DNA of 64,000 nucleotides from Tupaia tana (taxonomy: Eukaryota > Chordata > Mammalia > Scandentia > Tupaiidae), in assembly GCA_026018925.1 (NCBI GenBank), contig JAKSZU010000012.1:26525814-26589813 (forward strand). The letters are read 5' to 3'. Made by a program: the position numbers and the translations under genes. Position 1 is the first letter of the stretch. The number at the start of each line of letters is the position of its first letter. Below are positions 23,812-38,262 of this stretch, piece by piece. The notes below the pieces were generated by a model. It was given only the letters and a program-made list of their open reading frames with translations. It was not told the origin of the DNA and did no database searches.

Positions 23812-24079
23812 TTTTCTTTTTTGTTTTGTTTTATTTTTTTAGTTGCCAGAGGACATGTGCACTCTCTAGAAAGAGAGGAGAGAGGGAGAAGAAAGCATTC
23901 CACAGTGGGGCATGGCATACCACAATCCCTTCTCCTTCATTTTTCCATACTGTAGGGATTTAGGGAACATATACACATAGACTCAACATGTTTTTTTCTA
24001 GCTGTCAGGGCTAGGGTTCAAACTACAGTTCGTCATGTGAGATCTGGCTCCCTTATCCACTAGGCTATGAGGCTGGTCC
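23812..24079 (-). mobile_element. Older tRNA-derived SINE (type B)
   Basis: Minus-strand copy: T-rich tail, agttgccagaggacatgtgc, GA-rich part, ccacaatcccttctcc, head ending taggctatgaggctggtcc. Type B differs from type A in its tail junction (attgccagag) and head. Confidence 0.75.
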
Positions 24080-24600
24080 ATGATTCCTGTTTAACAAACT
24101 GCTTATTCTCTCATATTTGTATTCAATTTCAGTAGATACCTACTCCATTTTATCTTTTTGAGTTTCTTTGGTGGATAACAATTTTAAATAAAAAGAATAA
24201 AATAACTTTGCATCTTTATTCTTTTCTCATACCTCAAATCCCACTCATCAGCAGATCAATAATTTGAAAACACATGAAAAGTTATAATTAATGTTGAGTC
24301 AGACAGAAAATGTGGACATGGGATGCCAGGATGAAGACCCTTACTAGAAAATAGCTAGATTTTGTTATTAATGGGAGCACAAAGGTCTACACAGCTTTTT
24401 ACAATTGCTCAATCTTACTCTGAGTCTCCACATACCACATATGAAATTGCGTGGATGCAGGGTTCTTGACCTTAGGAGTGGTAGGCCGGGACCTTCATAA
24501 TGAAATAGGCCATTGAGGTAAAGGAAGTAAACAACAGAAAGGATGGAGGAGGAGAAGTTCTCAAAGATCCAAAGCTCTCTAGGGAAGTCTCAAAAATCTA
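24080..24600. other. 5' flank of UBQLN3, no gene
   Basis: AT-rich, then unique sequence approaching the UBQLN3 promoter; no repeat recognised. Confidence 0.4.
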
Positions 24601-24613
24601 TCGTGTGAGGCTG

Positions 24614-24635
24614 TGATGTCGTACTGAGGTCACAG
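24614..24635 (+). promoter_or_regulatory. Double CRE-like promoter block of UBQLN3
   Basis: The block starts tgatgtcg and ends gaggtcacag, giving two CRE-like half-sites. It matches the reverse complement of 38743-38765 upstream of UBQLN5 except for one indel and one substitution. It lies 436 bp before the UBQLN3 ATG and just before a likely 5' noncoding exon ending 24748 at a GTATGT donor. CRE-type sites bound by CREM drive many spermatid genes; binding here is inferred. Confidence 0.5.
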
Positions 24636-24639
24636 AGGT

Positions 24640-24748
24640 GAGCTGATGGAGTGGGTTCCGGCCCAGAAGGACTCAGGGGTGGCTGTGCAGCAAGATGAGG
24701 GTGGTTTGGACCCCTGCATAAGAGAAAGGACGGGGCCACAGCTCATTG
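24640..24748 (+). other. UBQLN3: Probable 5' noncoding exon of UBQLN3
   Basis: A good donor, cattg|gtatgt, follows 24748. Pyrimidine-rich acceptors (tttcccccag and gtccccacag) lie just before the coding exon at about 25047. Human UBQLN3 also has a noncoding first exon as I recall. The 5' edge is a guess. Confidence 0.35.
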
Positions 24749-24866
24749 GTATGTATCCCAAACTGGACCCTTCTTCCTTCTTTTGTCCCCACACTCCTCA
24801 ACTATGGACTCTTTCCCAGGGTCCCAGATTTCTTTCCTCTGATCCAACATTCTCTCAATCCTTTAA

Positions 24867-27038
<2,172 letters not shown>

Positions 27039-27346
27039 GAGCCCTAGTCATTCAGACCTTATCTTTCCCTTTGTGCCATTTTCCCATATACTATTATCCT
27101 GGCTCTCCCATTCTTGAATACAGCTGCACTATGAACCAAATTTACTATGATGCCTTTACTGCAGAGACAATGCTCCAGAGTCAGTGAGGAAGACTCAGCC
27201 ATACATAGGGTGGGGATGCTGTGTGGGACCCAACCACCAACACTACTATGCCACCATGGGGCCCTAGTTTGAGCTCTGCTTGTGTTTAGCTTGAGATGCA
27301 ATTACATCTAATCTCCAGTGTCCTCTACTGCCTGAGTCTGATTCTT

Positions 27347-27619
27347 TTTTTTTTTTTTTTTTCCTTGAAAAGGATTTTGCTATCAGGCGCGTGCACTCAC
27401 CAGAAAGACACAGAGAGACAGAGAGATAGAAAGCGAGAAATCACTCATTGGGGGGATGGCCACGCCGCAATCCCTTCTCCTCCATTCTCCTCTCAGGATC
27501 TTGGGCATGCACGCACATGCACCCGGCGTGAGTTTAAGCCACTGGGTCCGGGACTTGAACCGTGGTCTACTACTACATGGGAGTTCAGCGACACAGCCAT
27601 TACACTAACTGCTGGTCTC
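27347..27619 (-). mobile_element. Young SINE (type A) downstream of UBQLN3
   Basis: Minus-strand copy with duplication gagtctgattctt at 27334-27346 and 27620-27632. It lies in the 3' flank, possibly in the 3' UTR if the AATAAA at 27715 is used. Confidence 0.92.
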
Positions 27620-28084
27620 GAGTCTGATTCTTGATGGCTGTGAGAAAAGGGAGAATATGGGAGCAAAGGTGGTGATAAGGGCTATCTCTACATGGTGGAA
27701 GGATTTGGAGGGAAAATAAAAGTTTGAAGCTATAAGACTCAGAGTTATTGAAAACTGAAGAGGAGATGTTGCTATAACCCTTTGAAAGCTGAGGCCAGTG
27801 GCTTTCCTGTTGACTTTCCAGGTTTTACTTCATGCTGCTCTGTTCTTTACAACTCTCTACCACTAGCCTGACTAAAGAGTGAGCATATTTCCTTTTTTTT
27901 TATTGTCCCTGAAGACTATCCCACAGGTGGTGTCACTTTCAGGATTTGACATTGATCCCTCAGTGGATAGAAATAGAACAGCAAAGATTGAGACTGCATT
28001 ATGAGATTTCTGAGTCTCAAGAGGTTTATAAAGTCCTTTGTAGTCAGTTTCAGAAAATTGATTTTTTGCAACATTCAACTCAAA

Positions 28085-28470
28085 AATCAAGTACCTGCTC
28101 TGTGCTCAGCAGGGTGGTTTTTAGGAATTTAAAGCTAAGTAAAAGAGACATTATCCTGTCTTCATGAGTTTATGAGCTAGTAGAAAAAACTGTTCCAACA
28201 ATGAGTAGATGATGCATACTTATTACATATACCTATAAACTATAAGCACTATAAAGAAAAAGGTGCAGAGCTGTGAAATAGCATGTACAGGGACTCGATA
28301 TAATCTGGGGAGATAGGAGAGCTTTCTATGAGTGTGTATTCTAAGCTAAAATATGAAAAGTAGTTAGAATGAAGTAGGGAAAGCTTTGGAGGGAGGAAGA
28401 ACACTTCTTCAGATGAAGTCTCACATCCAAAGGCACTGAGGTGGAAAGGGTATGACACATAGGAGGTGGC
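28085..28470 (+). mobile_element. Ancient repeat, same family as 20075-20620
   Basis: tacctgctctgtgctcagc at the 5' end, tcatgagtttatgagctag in the middle and a tail with ccaaaggcactgaggtgg follow the same order as the longer relative. Confidence 0.4.
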
Positions 28471-28479
28471 TGTGGCATC

Positions 28480-29800
28480 TCCGACTACACTGTTGTCTGC
28501 ATTTGTGATGCTTCTCATCATCTGTGTACTTTCAGGGCACTTCATAACTCAAGCTAGAAAACAATGCTTTTCCAGTACACACACATGTGTCCATGGACTC
28601 ACTTTGATGACTATGCTTAGGGAAATGTACAAATGCACAATGCATATGCATTTAAATATTCCTCCACATGGGCACACCCTACATGCACATGTGCAAGCAT
28701 ACACACAAAGCACAGTTTATTAATTCAGAATTTTATCACAGACCAAGAGTGTCAAAATACTCAGCACTCATGTTGTGTTCCTGTGTTCCTTGATGGAAGA
28801 TATACTATGACAAAAGTGGCTGTGGTGTGTAGAAATGTCAGTGTCTCAATGGGCATAATTTTTAGAAATTGCATAAAACAACCTTTGCCTGGAGCCCAGG
28901 GTACCAGCCTGTAACCTCTGAGTTATGAGCAGTTGCTTAAATAGAGTAACTTTATCCCAGATATTTAGTTTCAATCTTTAGGTGCAGCATTGGCACTTCA
29001 TTCCCCATCAGTGGGAGAGTTCTTGTTATGACCAAAGGATCTATGGTATGGTGGTGCTAATGGAAAGGAATGGGAAAAGCCTGCCTGTACATTTCCTGGA
29101 ATTCATAAGGTCAGTGCTCTGGGACTGCTTCTGACTGAAGAAGATGTATAATATAACTAGTAATTTTTACCCTTGTAAGACTAGGTGAGTTTGAGGAAAA
29201 AAAAAATAAAACTATAGAAAGAAGTGTTGCCACTTTTATTTGCCTTCCATTTGGACCAAAGGAAGGCTGAAGGCTCATGTAAATTTAAACCCGGTTCATG
29301 AGGACAAAGGAGGTGGTGAGCTGGATTAAAAAATCCCAGCAAGGGAAGAGAGTATTAGTTCAGTGGATTGTTCTCTTGAGACCCTCCACAGCTGATTTGG
29401 ATCCTGCAATCCTTGCAATAACTTCATCAAAGACAACTCATCAGCCTCACGCCCAGCTCTATGGTGGCTAATGCAGAAGGAGGGTTCTGGGGCAGGGAGG
29501 GTCAATATTTTCCACTGAGCAGCTAAAGTAGGGGCTGGGTCTGGCACATGGTAGGGACTCAAAAATCACGGAATGACCGAATACTGAGTGATGAATGGAT
29601 AAGAAAGTAGTTGGGGAGACTGGATAGATACAAATCAAGTAGAAGATGCCATAGAAGCAGAGATTGTGCTTGGGAAAGGACAGGCTGTTAAAATTTTAGG
29701 AAGAGAGGACAGCTGCAGGCTGATGCTACTGAAAGGCCAGGCCTCCTGGGACTTGCCATCTGCTGTCCCTGCTCTGATTCTCACACACTATGAGCAGTGT
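28480..29800. other. Intergenic, nothing recognised
   Basis: No gene; a CA-rich patch near 28570-28715. Short open frames on both strands have no recognisable content. Confidence 0.4.
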
Positions 29801-29814
29801 TCCAATATTTAGTC

Positions 29815-30006
29815 TTTAGAGAAAGCATTCCTCAATTGGGTGTGATCACACCACAATCCCTTCTCCATTTCTCCATTCCTCCATCCTGTTGGGATATTGG
29901 GCATGCATGCACACACATCTGACAGATTTTTCAAGTGGCCAGGACTGAGATTCCAACTATGGTTGGTCATGTGGTATCAGACTTCCTTAGCTACTAATCT
30001 TAATTG
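29815..30006 (-). mobile_element. Type B SINE fragment
   Basis: gagaaagcattcctcaattg, accacaatcccttctcca and a head with ggttggtcatgtgg. The tail side is truncated. Confidence 0.6.
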
Positions 30007-30322
30007 CTTCCACTGTATCTAGGGGTTTGTTTTACAGTTAACACATAGCGTAGGGTTAAAGTTCCTTTTCTTTTCCTCTGGAGTTTGCAGTCACCTAAAG
30101 CATCTGTCTTCCCTCCCACCAAACTCTTGGGTTTTCTGTTTTAAGCTTTTAGCTGCCTAAAACCTTGGTCTTAATTTCTGTTTTTAGCTGATAAGAGGAA
30201 AAGGATTAAGAGAAAGGGACTGAGTGTCTCTAGGTAAGATAATCAGTCCCTTTTCTCTTCAACTCTCTTTCTTTTTTACATCTCTTAAGTAAATCTTTCA
30301 GATGGCTCATAACTCTGCTATC

Positions 30323-30326
<4 letters not shown>

Positions 30327-30361
<35 letters not shown>
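30327..30361. repeat. (TC)n microsatellite
   Basis: An uninterrupted TC run of about 17 units. Confidence 0.95.
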
Positions 30362-30366
<5 letters not shown>

Positions 30367-30484
30367 TTTACCTTATAAGCTCCTGGAAGTACCAAGTGTT
30401 TTGGTGGACACTTTTTCTAAGGTGTCCCAATCAGACTGAGAGAGACTGGGGTTTATATCCAAGTGAGTGATAGTGGTCTCAACT

Positions 30485-30680
30485 TTGTCTTTCTTTTTAT
30501 TATTATTTTTTCAAGACAGGTCTTGTAAATATTGTGATTTCCCCTGCCTTAGTCTCTCAAATAGCTGGGCATATGGGTCTTCACCACCAAGCCTGCTTTT
30601 AAGGTGGGCCAGGCCTCCCTTGTGGCTTCAGCCTACAGAATACCAGCATCAAACAGCATATACTACTGCAACAGAGTCTC
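30485..30680 (-). mobile_element. 7SL-like SINE relic (possible)
   Basis: On the plus strand, ctgccttagtctctcaaata followed by gctgggcatatgggtcttca and ccaccaagcctgct parallels the reverse complement of the 7SL/Alu left arm (ctgcctcagcctcccgagtagctgggattacaggc). Diverged. 7SL-derived SINEs are known only from Euarchontoglires. Confidence 0.45.
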
Positions 30681-30697
30681 TATTTTATCTTTATCTT

Positions 30698-30725
30698 ATA
30701 TATATATATATATACACACACACAC

Positions 30726-30764
<39 letters not shown>
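30698..30764. repeat. (TA)n(CA)n(TTTA)n compound microsatellite
   Basis: A TA run, then CA repeats, then about 10 units of ttta. Confidence 0.95.
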
Positions 30765-30794
30765 GGGCAATTTAATATTAAAAATGTAATTCTT

Positions 30795-31055
30795 GGTACC
30801 AGCAGATGGTACAATGATTATGCCACTGGACTTCCATGTAGTTGACTGCATTTTGAGTCCTGGACCTGGAGGCTTAAAACTCACATCAGGTGGGTGTGTG
30901 TGTATGCCCAAAATCCTGAGAGGAGAATGAAGGAGAAGGGATTGTGCCATGGCCATCCCCCCCTGGCAGATGATTTCTTGCTTTCTGTTTCTCTGCTTTC
31001 TGGTGAGCTCTCATGCCCTATAGCAAAAATAAAAATCTCTCTCTCTAAAAGAAAA
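30795..31055 (+). mobile_element. Diverged type A SINE
   Basis: Plus-strand copy: ggtaccagcagatggtacaa head, ggattgtgccatggccatcc body, terminal block gccctatagcaaaaat. Confidence 0.8.
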
Positions 31056-31059
31056 ATTT

Positions 31060-32460
31060 TATCCTTAATATGTTGATAGATCAGCAGAAGTTAATAGTGT
31101 CCAAGTTTATTTAACAGGAGATTTGTCTCAAATATGTTGAGAAACCTCCTCAGGCATCTTAATAAGGTCAAAGTGCTCCTTTCCCTATTCTTCTCCCCCC
31201 ATTGTATTTATTATGTTGAGCCTCACCCTCCATGAACGAGATCCAAACTACTCCATGGGGTTAGTGGACAAAGATCAACAGCAGTAAGAGATGTAGCCAA
31301 GAAGGTGCAAGAAAAGATGCAACTGCCCCTGCCAGCATCAACTCTTTGAGGTGCTAACGATTCTCCTAGGGAGGAGGGGCACCTGACACCAAGAGGAAGA
31401 GAAATGGACGATCTCATTCTCCCAACTGCTGGTCTGTGATACACTGAATGGTGCAGACAGAATCATCTCCCTCTCTAACAGCCTATCAGACCTCTAGGTT
31501 TCCAGCTAATAGTCGGAAATATGTACTGTGTGACTCTGTGAGAGAGGACCTTCCTCAAATCACAATCATCCAGGGGCACACTGAGAAGTAGCCAGTTCAC
31601 ATGACCCAGTGATGGGATTCCACTCTTGTTCCCTCCTGGATCAAGGTAGGAGGCAGTATCCTAAGTGTATTATTAGGATTGGTTTATTGTCCATACTTTA
31701 GGATGAAGAGTTTTGGCAGCACTCAGAGAGGCAATGCAAAGCCGTACAGAACAGTGCACAACAATGCCAGCAAGACAGACAGGCCTCCCAAATGAGAGAG
31801 TCCAATTAGGATAGCCCTTTAGCAAGCCAGGAGCAGTCAAAATGCATTTCTGATATATTGCTGACCAGAGTTTAGAATTATTCCATTCTTATCACCAATT
31901 GTGTTGTAAATGAAACAATAAGTCCTCCTTCTTTGTAGAGTTCTTTAAGGATCATTTCAACAGGGCCATGGAAATCACACTCAGAGTGTATATGGGCTTA
32001 CAGGATTTATTATCACAGGTCCTAGAGAGTGAAGCACAACAATGTCATGCTGGGGACCATATGGGAAGAGCTTTCAGAGAGCAGGCTCAACCAAGCAGGA
32101 GAGGCAGGAGACAGTGTGAGCCCATGGGCAAATGCCTTCACTGGGGGACACAGTGGATTCCACGAGCGAGTGGTGTGAAGAGATTTTACTAGTCAAGTTG
32201 AATGTTACTTAGGTTAGGGGAGGTAAGAAGGGAAATTTCAGCAGGGGCCAGACTTATTACACTGGTGCAGCTGGTCACCTGGATGGGGAGCGCACATGCT
32301 ATCTGTGGGGATATGAAGACAAGAGGAAAACACACAACTTAATAATTTTATATCGTTCCTGCTCTCTTTCAGTTGCAGTTTTCATAGAAACACTTTTTCC
32401 CCTCTCTCCACTTTTAGCCAAGGGGTGTTCTTAAAGCTAAAGTGAGACTCTCGTAAGCAG
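31060..32460. other. Intergenic, probably old unclassified repeats
   Basis: No gene. The text at 31240-31400 and 31970-32300 looks like old LTR-type sequence, but I could not match it to a named family. Confidence 0.3.
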
Positions 32461-32501
32461 TACATGATTGGATCTTTTTTTTCTTTTTATCCACTCCATG
32501 T

Positions 32502-32751
32502 CTTTTTTTTTTTTCTTTGATTATTTGAAGGCATTGTGCTTCCCAGAGAGAGAAAGAGCACACTCAATGGCACATGGGCATGCTTCAATCCTTTTTCTTC
32601 CATTTCTCCTTCCTATAAGGATTTAGAGCACCCCCACACATGCATCTGGCATGGTTTTTGAGTTGTCAGTCCAGATTTAAACCACAATTGGCCATATTGG
32701 GTTCAGTTCCCAATACACAGCACATAACCACTGAGCTACAAGGTTAGTCCA
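32502..32751 (-). mobile_element. Type B SINE inside or at the edge of the L1 relic
   Basis: T-rich tail, gaaggcattgtgcttccc, head ending gctacaaggttagtcc. Imperfect flanking repeats ggatctttt and ccatctttt. Confidence 0.65.
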
Positions 32752-33071
32752 TCTTTTGACTAGTGAATTTAATTCATTTAATTTAAAGGAATTATTGATA
32801 TGTAGGAACTTACTAACGTCATGTTATTAATTTTTTCCTAATTGCTTTGTAGTTAATCTCTTTTCTTCCTATTTTATTGCCTCCTATTATTATTTAGTGC
32901 TTATTTTTGTAGCATTATGCATTGGTTTCTTTGTCTTTTGTATGTCTGCTACAGGTTTGCAATTACTTGAAGCTTTAATGAAACATCTTGTAGTTTATTA
33001 TAAGCTGAAAACTATTTCACTTCAATCGCATATAAAACTCCACATTTTTCTTCTCTTTGTCTACACATTTT

Positions 33072-33332
33072 TTTTTCTTTTTTTTGGAGAGGTTTTTGCT
33101 ATAGGGTGCGTGTGCTCGCCAGACAGAGAGAGACAGAGAGACAGAAAGCGAGGAATCACACCCCAGGGGTGATGGCCATGCCATAATCCCTTCTCCTTCA
33201 TTCTCCTTTCGGGATCTTGGGCACATAAGCATACGTGCCCGGCGTGAGTTTAAGCCACCGGGTCTGGAACTCGAACCGCGGTCGACTACGTGGGAGTCCA
33301 GCGACATAGCCATTACGCTAACTGCTGGTCCC
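33072..33332 (-). mobile_element. Young SINE (type A) inside L1
   Basis: Near-consensus minus-strand copy with exact duplication tgtctacacatttt at 33058-33071 and 33333-33346. Confidence 0.95.
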
Positions 33333-33886
33333 TGTCTACACATTTTATGTTACCAACATTATAGCTTGCATCTTCTAAACTTTGTATTCATCAGAAATTA
33401 TTGTGACTAGAAATAGTTTTAAAAAATTTTTATTGTGGTTTCTGATTACAAATAATTTTTGTAAGGTACACTGTTTTATAAAGCATATATACAGTGTTTA
33501 ATAATCATATCAAGAATAAAAATATATTCACTATCTCTACCATTATGTTATTTGTATTATTCACAATTAACTCTACTTGTCTATAAATATTTTTAGTACT
33601 TCTCTCTTTTAACTTTCTATTTATCTTTTAATACTAGAGTTAGAAGAATTTACTCCATCTTTATAGTACTAGAGTATTTGAAATTGACAATATACTTACA
33701 TTTACCAGTGAGGTTTATATTTTCATGTTGCTTATGAGAGTCCTTTAATTTCACCTCAAATAATTTCCTTCAGCATTTCATGTAAGTCAGGTAGAGTGGT
33801 GATGAATTCCTTCAGCTTTTATTTGTCTGACTAAGTTTTAACTTTTCCTTAATCCTGAAGGAAAACTTTGTGGATAGAGTGTTTAT

Positions 33887-34134
33887 CTCTTTTGCTACAG
33901 GGTGTGTGTGCTTGCCAGAGACAGATAGAGGGAGAGAGAGAAAGGAAAAGTGAGAAATTACCCTCTAGGGGGATGGTCACCCTGTGATTGCTTTTCCTCC
34001 AGTATCCTTTTGGGACTTTGGGTGTGTACATATACATGTCTGGTGTAGTTTCCAAGCCACCAGATTCAGGTCTTAAACCATGCAGTTGAACATATGAGAT
34101 CCAGTGCCTTAACTATCACATCACCTGTTTGCTC
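33887..34134 (-). mobile_element. Diverged type A SINE inside L1
   Basis: cttttgctacagggtgtg, body ccctctagggggatggtc, head gccttaactatcacatcacc. Confidence 0.7.
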
Positions 34135-34277
34135 TATGATAATGTTCTAAGGCGACAGTATTCTTTTTGTTTTTTTCTTTCTGTACATTGAATATAGAAA
34201 CCTATCCACTCTTGACTTGCAAAGGTTTTGCTGAGAAATCTGATAGCCTTGTGAGAGTTTTTCTGTGTGAGGAATCT

Positions 34278-34384
34278 CCCAAAAAGTTCATGAAAAATAT
34301 GTCATGAAAAAATATGAATGGATTCCTTTTTTTGCATCAAAATAAACTTGTATTTAATTTCATTTTCCATGAAATTTTGGAAGT
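34278..34384 (-). mobile_element. Palindromic mariner-like MITE (family 2)
   Basis: Minus-strand copy: ends ccaaaaagttcatgaaaa and ttccatgaaattttgg are inverted relatives, with a centre holding gcatcaaaataaacttg. The same element is at 37799-37907 and 53924-54038 in the other orientation. Confidence 0.55.
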
Positions 34385-34470
34385 TCAATGTATGAGGTGA
34401 TTTATCTTGTATTTGCAGCATTTTTCCTGATGCATTCAAAATTCCATCTAATTTTGACATTTTACAATAT

Positions 34471-34725
34471 TTTTAAAAAGAGATTTTTGATATAGGGTGC
34501 ATGCACTCATGGAGAGACAGAAAGAGATAGAGACAGAAAGCAAGAAATCATGCCCCAGAGGGGATGGCCATGCAGTAATTCCTTCTCCTCTATTCTCCTC
34601 TTGGGGTTTTGGGCACACATGCACACGTGCCTGGCATGAGTTTTAAGCTGCCAGGTCAGGATTTGAACTGTCATCGACTAAGTGAGAGTCCAGGAATGTA
34701 ACCATGACACCATCTGCTGGCCCCA
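34471..34725 (-). mobile_element. Diverged type A SINE inside L1
   Basis: gagatttttgatatagggtg, body ccagaggggatggccatg, head ending catctgctggcccc. Imperfect duplication around tttacaat on both sides. Confidence 0.75.
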
Positions 34726-34894
34726 ACACTTTACAATTCTATTAGATTTTATCTCACTCCAGAACTCTATTTTCAAGACCATTTGAAGTCTTTTGGCTTC
34801 ATAAAGCTGGATATTTATTTATCTTACATATTTGAGAATTTGTTTTGTCATTACTTCTTTTCAGAAGATTTTTTTTTTTAGAATTACTTAATTT

Positions 34895-35029
34895 TATTTA
34901 TTATCATTATTTTTTCATTTGTCCAGAGAGATAGAGAAAGAGGGAAAGTAAGTTTCCAGGTCTGGGATTTGATCCATGTTTGGACATGTGGGAGTCTAGC
35001 ACCTTAACCACTACACCACATGCCAGGCC
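34895..35029 (-). mobile_element. Short tRNA-derived SINE inside L1
   Basis: ttttatttattatcattatt tail, cagagagatagagaaagag, then ccttaaccactacaccaca head. Same short class as 420-574. Confidence 0.6.
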
Positions 35030-36384
35030 TAAGCAGTTTTTTTTTTTAAAGTTTATTTCATGAGTTTTAGAGAGCAAGAGACAGAGAGAGACATAGGTAC
35101 AGCAGACCAATGGGGTCTTTGATGCTATAATCTACTATGAACCTTGCCTAATTTCAGATCACTAGCACACACATGTCAAACATACTCAGGGAACTCCCTG
35201 GACGGAAACCAACATTGGCTAGCCTCACCAGTCTCACAGAGAGCCATGTTTTACTCTGGCCCTTCATTATTTCTTGAAATAAGCTATTTTCCTTTCCTCT
35301 TTTTTCTTCTCCTAAAACTCACTTTCTGTGTATTTTAGTTTGCCTGATGGTGTCCCATAGGATTTTTTTACTTTTTTTCCTTTTATTTATTTAATTGGAT
35401 GATTTCAAATGATCATTATTTGGGTTTGTTAATCCTTTCTTACGGTGTCTGCTGTTAAAGCTATTAAAGCTATGAAGTCATTGTTTTCTTCAGTTCCAGA
35501 ATTTTTTTTTAAATTATTTCCATCTTTCTGTTTAACTTCCAATTTTGTTCATAGATTGCTTCCTGGTTTTTGTTTTGTTTTAGCTGTCTATCTGTGTTCT
35601 CTTGTACCTCACTCAGCCTCTTAAAATTATTACTTTGTATTTCTTGTCAGACACTTCTTAGATCTCCATTTCTTTGGAGGTCCATTGGAACTTCAGTCCC
35701 CCCACTTTGGTAATGTCATCTGTCTTTTATTCTTCATGCCCGTTTTAGTATTGTGTTGCTGAGTTCACATTTGAAGAAGCAGTCACTTCTTTATTGATTA
35801 GCTTCAGGAGAGAGAGACTTTCATTAGTGAGTCTGGCTAGAGACTCTGGAAGCTTCTCAGAACTTTTCTGTGGCTATGCCTACTCCACTCCTCTTGTTCC
35901 TTTAAAGGGGAAAGTTTTAGAACTGTATGCCTTCACTACATGCCACAAAGCCAGACCAGGTGCTAAAAGATTCCCATTTTTTTTTTTTCCTCTAAAGCAA
36001 TTCCCCAAACCTTTTATGATTGTGTGCCATTTTCTATCTAGCAGAGTCTAATTGGCTAATGGAGTCTGTGTTGTCTGTGGGACCTTGTGCACACTGTCTG
36101 TAAGTGTGTGCAGAGTGCCATCCACAGTGCAGATGTGGAGTTCTAGGAGGGTTCACATTGGCTATTTTTGGGGGTCTGCAGGCAAGTTTCCATGCCATAT
36201 TTGTGGATGGCCCCCTTCATGGAGTCCTTAAGCTGGTTAATAAGACCTGTGACCAGTTCCTGAGTGCTATGCACCAATTGCTGTGAGTCCCCACTTTCCC
36301 TCCCTGCTCCCAGCTGTCACCAGACTATTCACTCATGCTGATACCCTCAGTGTTCTAGGTGGAACAAGATATAAGTGGCCCTCC

Positions 36385-37790
36385 AGGGAAGCATCTGCAA
36401 GACTGAAGGAGCTAAGCATTCATTTTGCTCATTTTCTCTCCTATGGGAGAGATTATAAATGAAAGAGGTCTCTCTCAGTACCAAACTGTGGTGACCTGGG
36501 GAAATGGTGATACAAATAAAGTGAAACTATTCTTTTTACCATCTTTGATATGTCCACTCTTGGATATTTTTCTCCATTGGGTGTTGAAAACTCCCAATTG
36601 GATTTCAGGGCTCTTATAAAGGTATTCTCATCATTGGATAGTTGCCAAAAATTGGTGTTCCTGTTGGTAGATGAGAACTGGAAACCCATATTTTAGAAAA
36701 TCCAAGTTTTCTTTTTTTTTTTCCTAAGTAGTTTTTTTGGCCAGTTGATTATTTTTACTTTATTTTGTAAAGAAAAACTATACAATAACTATACATACAA
36801 TGTAAAATATTCAAAAGAGGTCAGGAGCTCAGGAAAGATAAATATGGATTTTGTGCTGACGCACTCAGTGGACCCTGTGGAGAGAGTTCCTGTTTTGATA
36901 GGCAAATATGTAAAAGGTTGGGAATAGCTCATGCTTGGGTAGGTGACATTTAGGCATGGACAATAGCATCTATTTAGAAAGAAACCAAAGGGTAATTTAC
37001 CTAAAAGTTTATGAGGGAAAAGAAATCCCTAAAATAATAAGATTTATAAAAGTGTTTCTGAATAACCTGAAAAATTCACTTATAATCAGCATATTCACTA
37101 AGAGAAAGCCAGAAACAATAATTTGAGTATCTGATTCTGTATATGTGTGTGTGTGTGTGTGTGTGTATGTGTGTGGTGGAGAACAACTCAGAGATAATCT
37201 CCAAAAGAACTAGTTTTGAAAAGGAATAACTGTGTGGTGGAAGTTGTTCTGAGGCCTGGGTATTATCACTACTAACCCAGTCAGCCATGAGGCTCACTTT
37301 ATAATATTCCTTGAAACTGGAAAATTCTTTCAAACTCAGAATTACAAATTATTTTATCTTGATATCGGTTGGACACTGGAAATACTGGTTCAAACTGAAC
37401 AAAGTTTAATGTGCTAATAGATGATAAACAATGCAGTTGTAGAGGGATGTTAATTGCTTATTTCTAGTAGATTCTTCTAGAGGTGGCATTCTAGGCAACC
37501 AAATCCTAATTTTATAGTTTTTGAAAATTCCAGAATCAGAAAAAAGGGTCAAGTATATAATAGCATCAGTAAATTTATGAACCTAAAATAGCCTTTTGCA
37601 TGTATCTTCATAGTGAAAAATAATGGCTATATGGATTAAACTTTATCCTAGGGCTCCATCTACCCACAGTAATCAAAACAGTGCCTTAGAGATTCACTAT
37701 TTTCTGCTTTTACAACTGAAAAATGTTCTCTTCCAGGTGGCAAATTTCCTCTTCAAAGATGTTAATATCTTAAACCTAATAGTTAATTCA
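36385..37790. other. Intergenic, AT-rich
   Basis: No gene. A (GT)n microsatellite lies at 37138-37177. Confidence 0.4.
37138..37177. repeat. (GT)n microsatellite
   Basis: A tract of about 40 bases of GT units with two A interruptions. Confidence 0.95.
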
Positions 37791-37798
37791 TACCAAGG

Positions 37799-37907
37799 AA
37801 CTTCAAATAAATTGTAGGAAAATGGAATTAAAATATGAGCTTACATTGTGGCAAAAAATTTCATGCATACTTTGTCATAACACACATTTTCCATAAGCCT
37901 TTTGAAG
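37799..37907 (+). mobile_element. Palindromic mariner-like MITE (family 2)
   Basis: aacttcaaataaattgtagg at one end and ttccataagccttttgaag at the other, with ggaattaaaatatgagctta in between. Near-identical layout to 53924-54038. Confidence 0.65.
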
Positions 37908-37999
37908 ATCCTTTTCACATAGACCTAGATTCAAACTCTTACTTCCTTGTGATTTCTCTTGTCTCAGCTCTGATTCTCAAACTTGAGATCAGTTTATTT

Positions 38000-38262
38000 A
38001 TTTATTTTTTTGAGAGGTTTTCGCTGTAGGGCGCGTGCGCTTGCCAGACAGACAGGGAGAGATATAGAGACAGAAAGGGAGAAATCGCCCCCCAGGGGGA
38101 TGGTCAAGCCGCAATCCCTTCTCCTCCATTCTCCTCCTGGGATCTTGGGCATGCACGCACACACGTCCGGCATGAGTTTTAAGCCACCGGGTCCGGGACA
38201 CGAACCGCGGTCGACTACTTGGGAGTCCAGCGACATAGCCATTACGCTAACTGCTGGTTCCC
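38000..38262 (-). mobile_element. Young SINE (type A), near consensus
   Basis: Minus-strand copy retaining many CpGs (gggcgcgtgcgc, ccgcggtcgac). Duplication gagatcagtttattt at 37985-37999 and 38264-38278. Among the youngest-looking copies. Confidence 0.95.

Larger units (their letters stand above)
32470..36380 (-). mobile_element. Ancient L1 LINE 3' region, antisense, SINE-interrupted
   Basis: The plus strand reads as the reverse complement of an old L1M-type 3' end over about 3.9 kb. Landmarks include gaattattgatatgtagga (32789), taaaactccacatttttctt (33031), tactagagtatttgaaattg (33667), gtggtgatgaattccttcag (33798), gctgagaaatctgatagcct (34231), gatggtgtcccataggattt (35347), gaagaagcagtcacttcttt (35774) and gtgtgccattttctatctag (36021). 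SINEs at 32502, 33072, 33887, 34471 and 34895 and a MITE at 34278 interrupt it. No open ORF2 remains. It separates UBQLN3 from UBQLN5. Confidence 0.75.
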
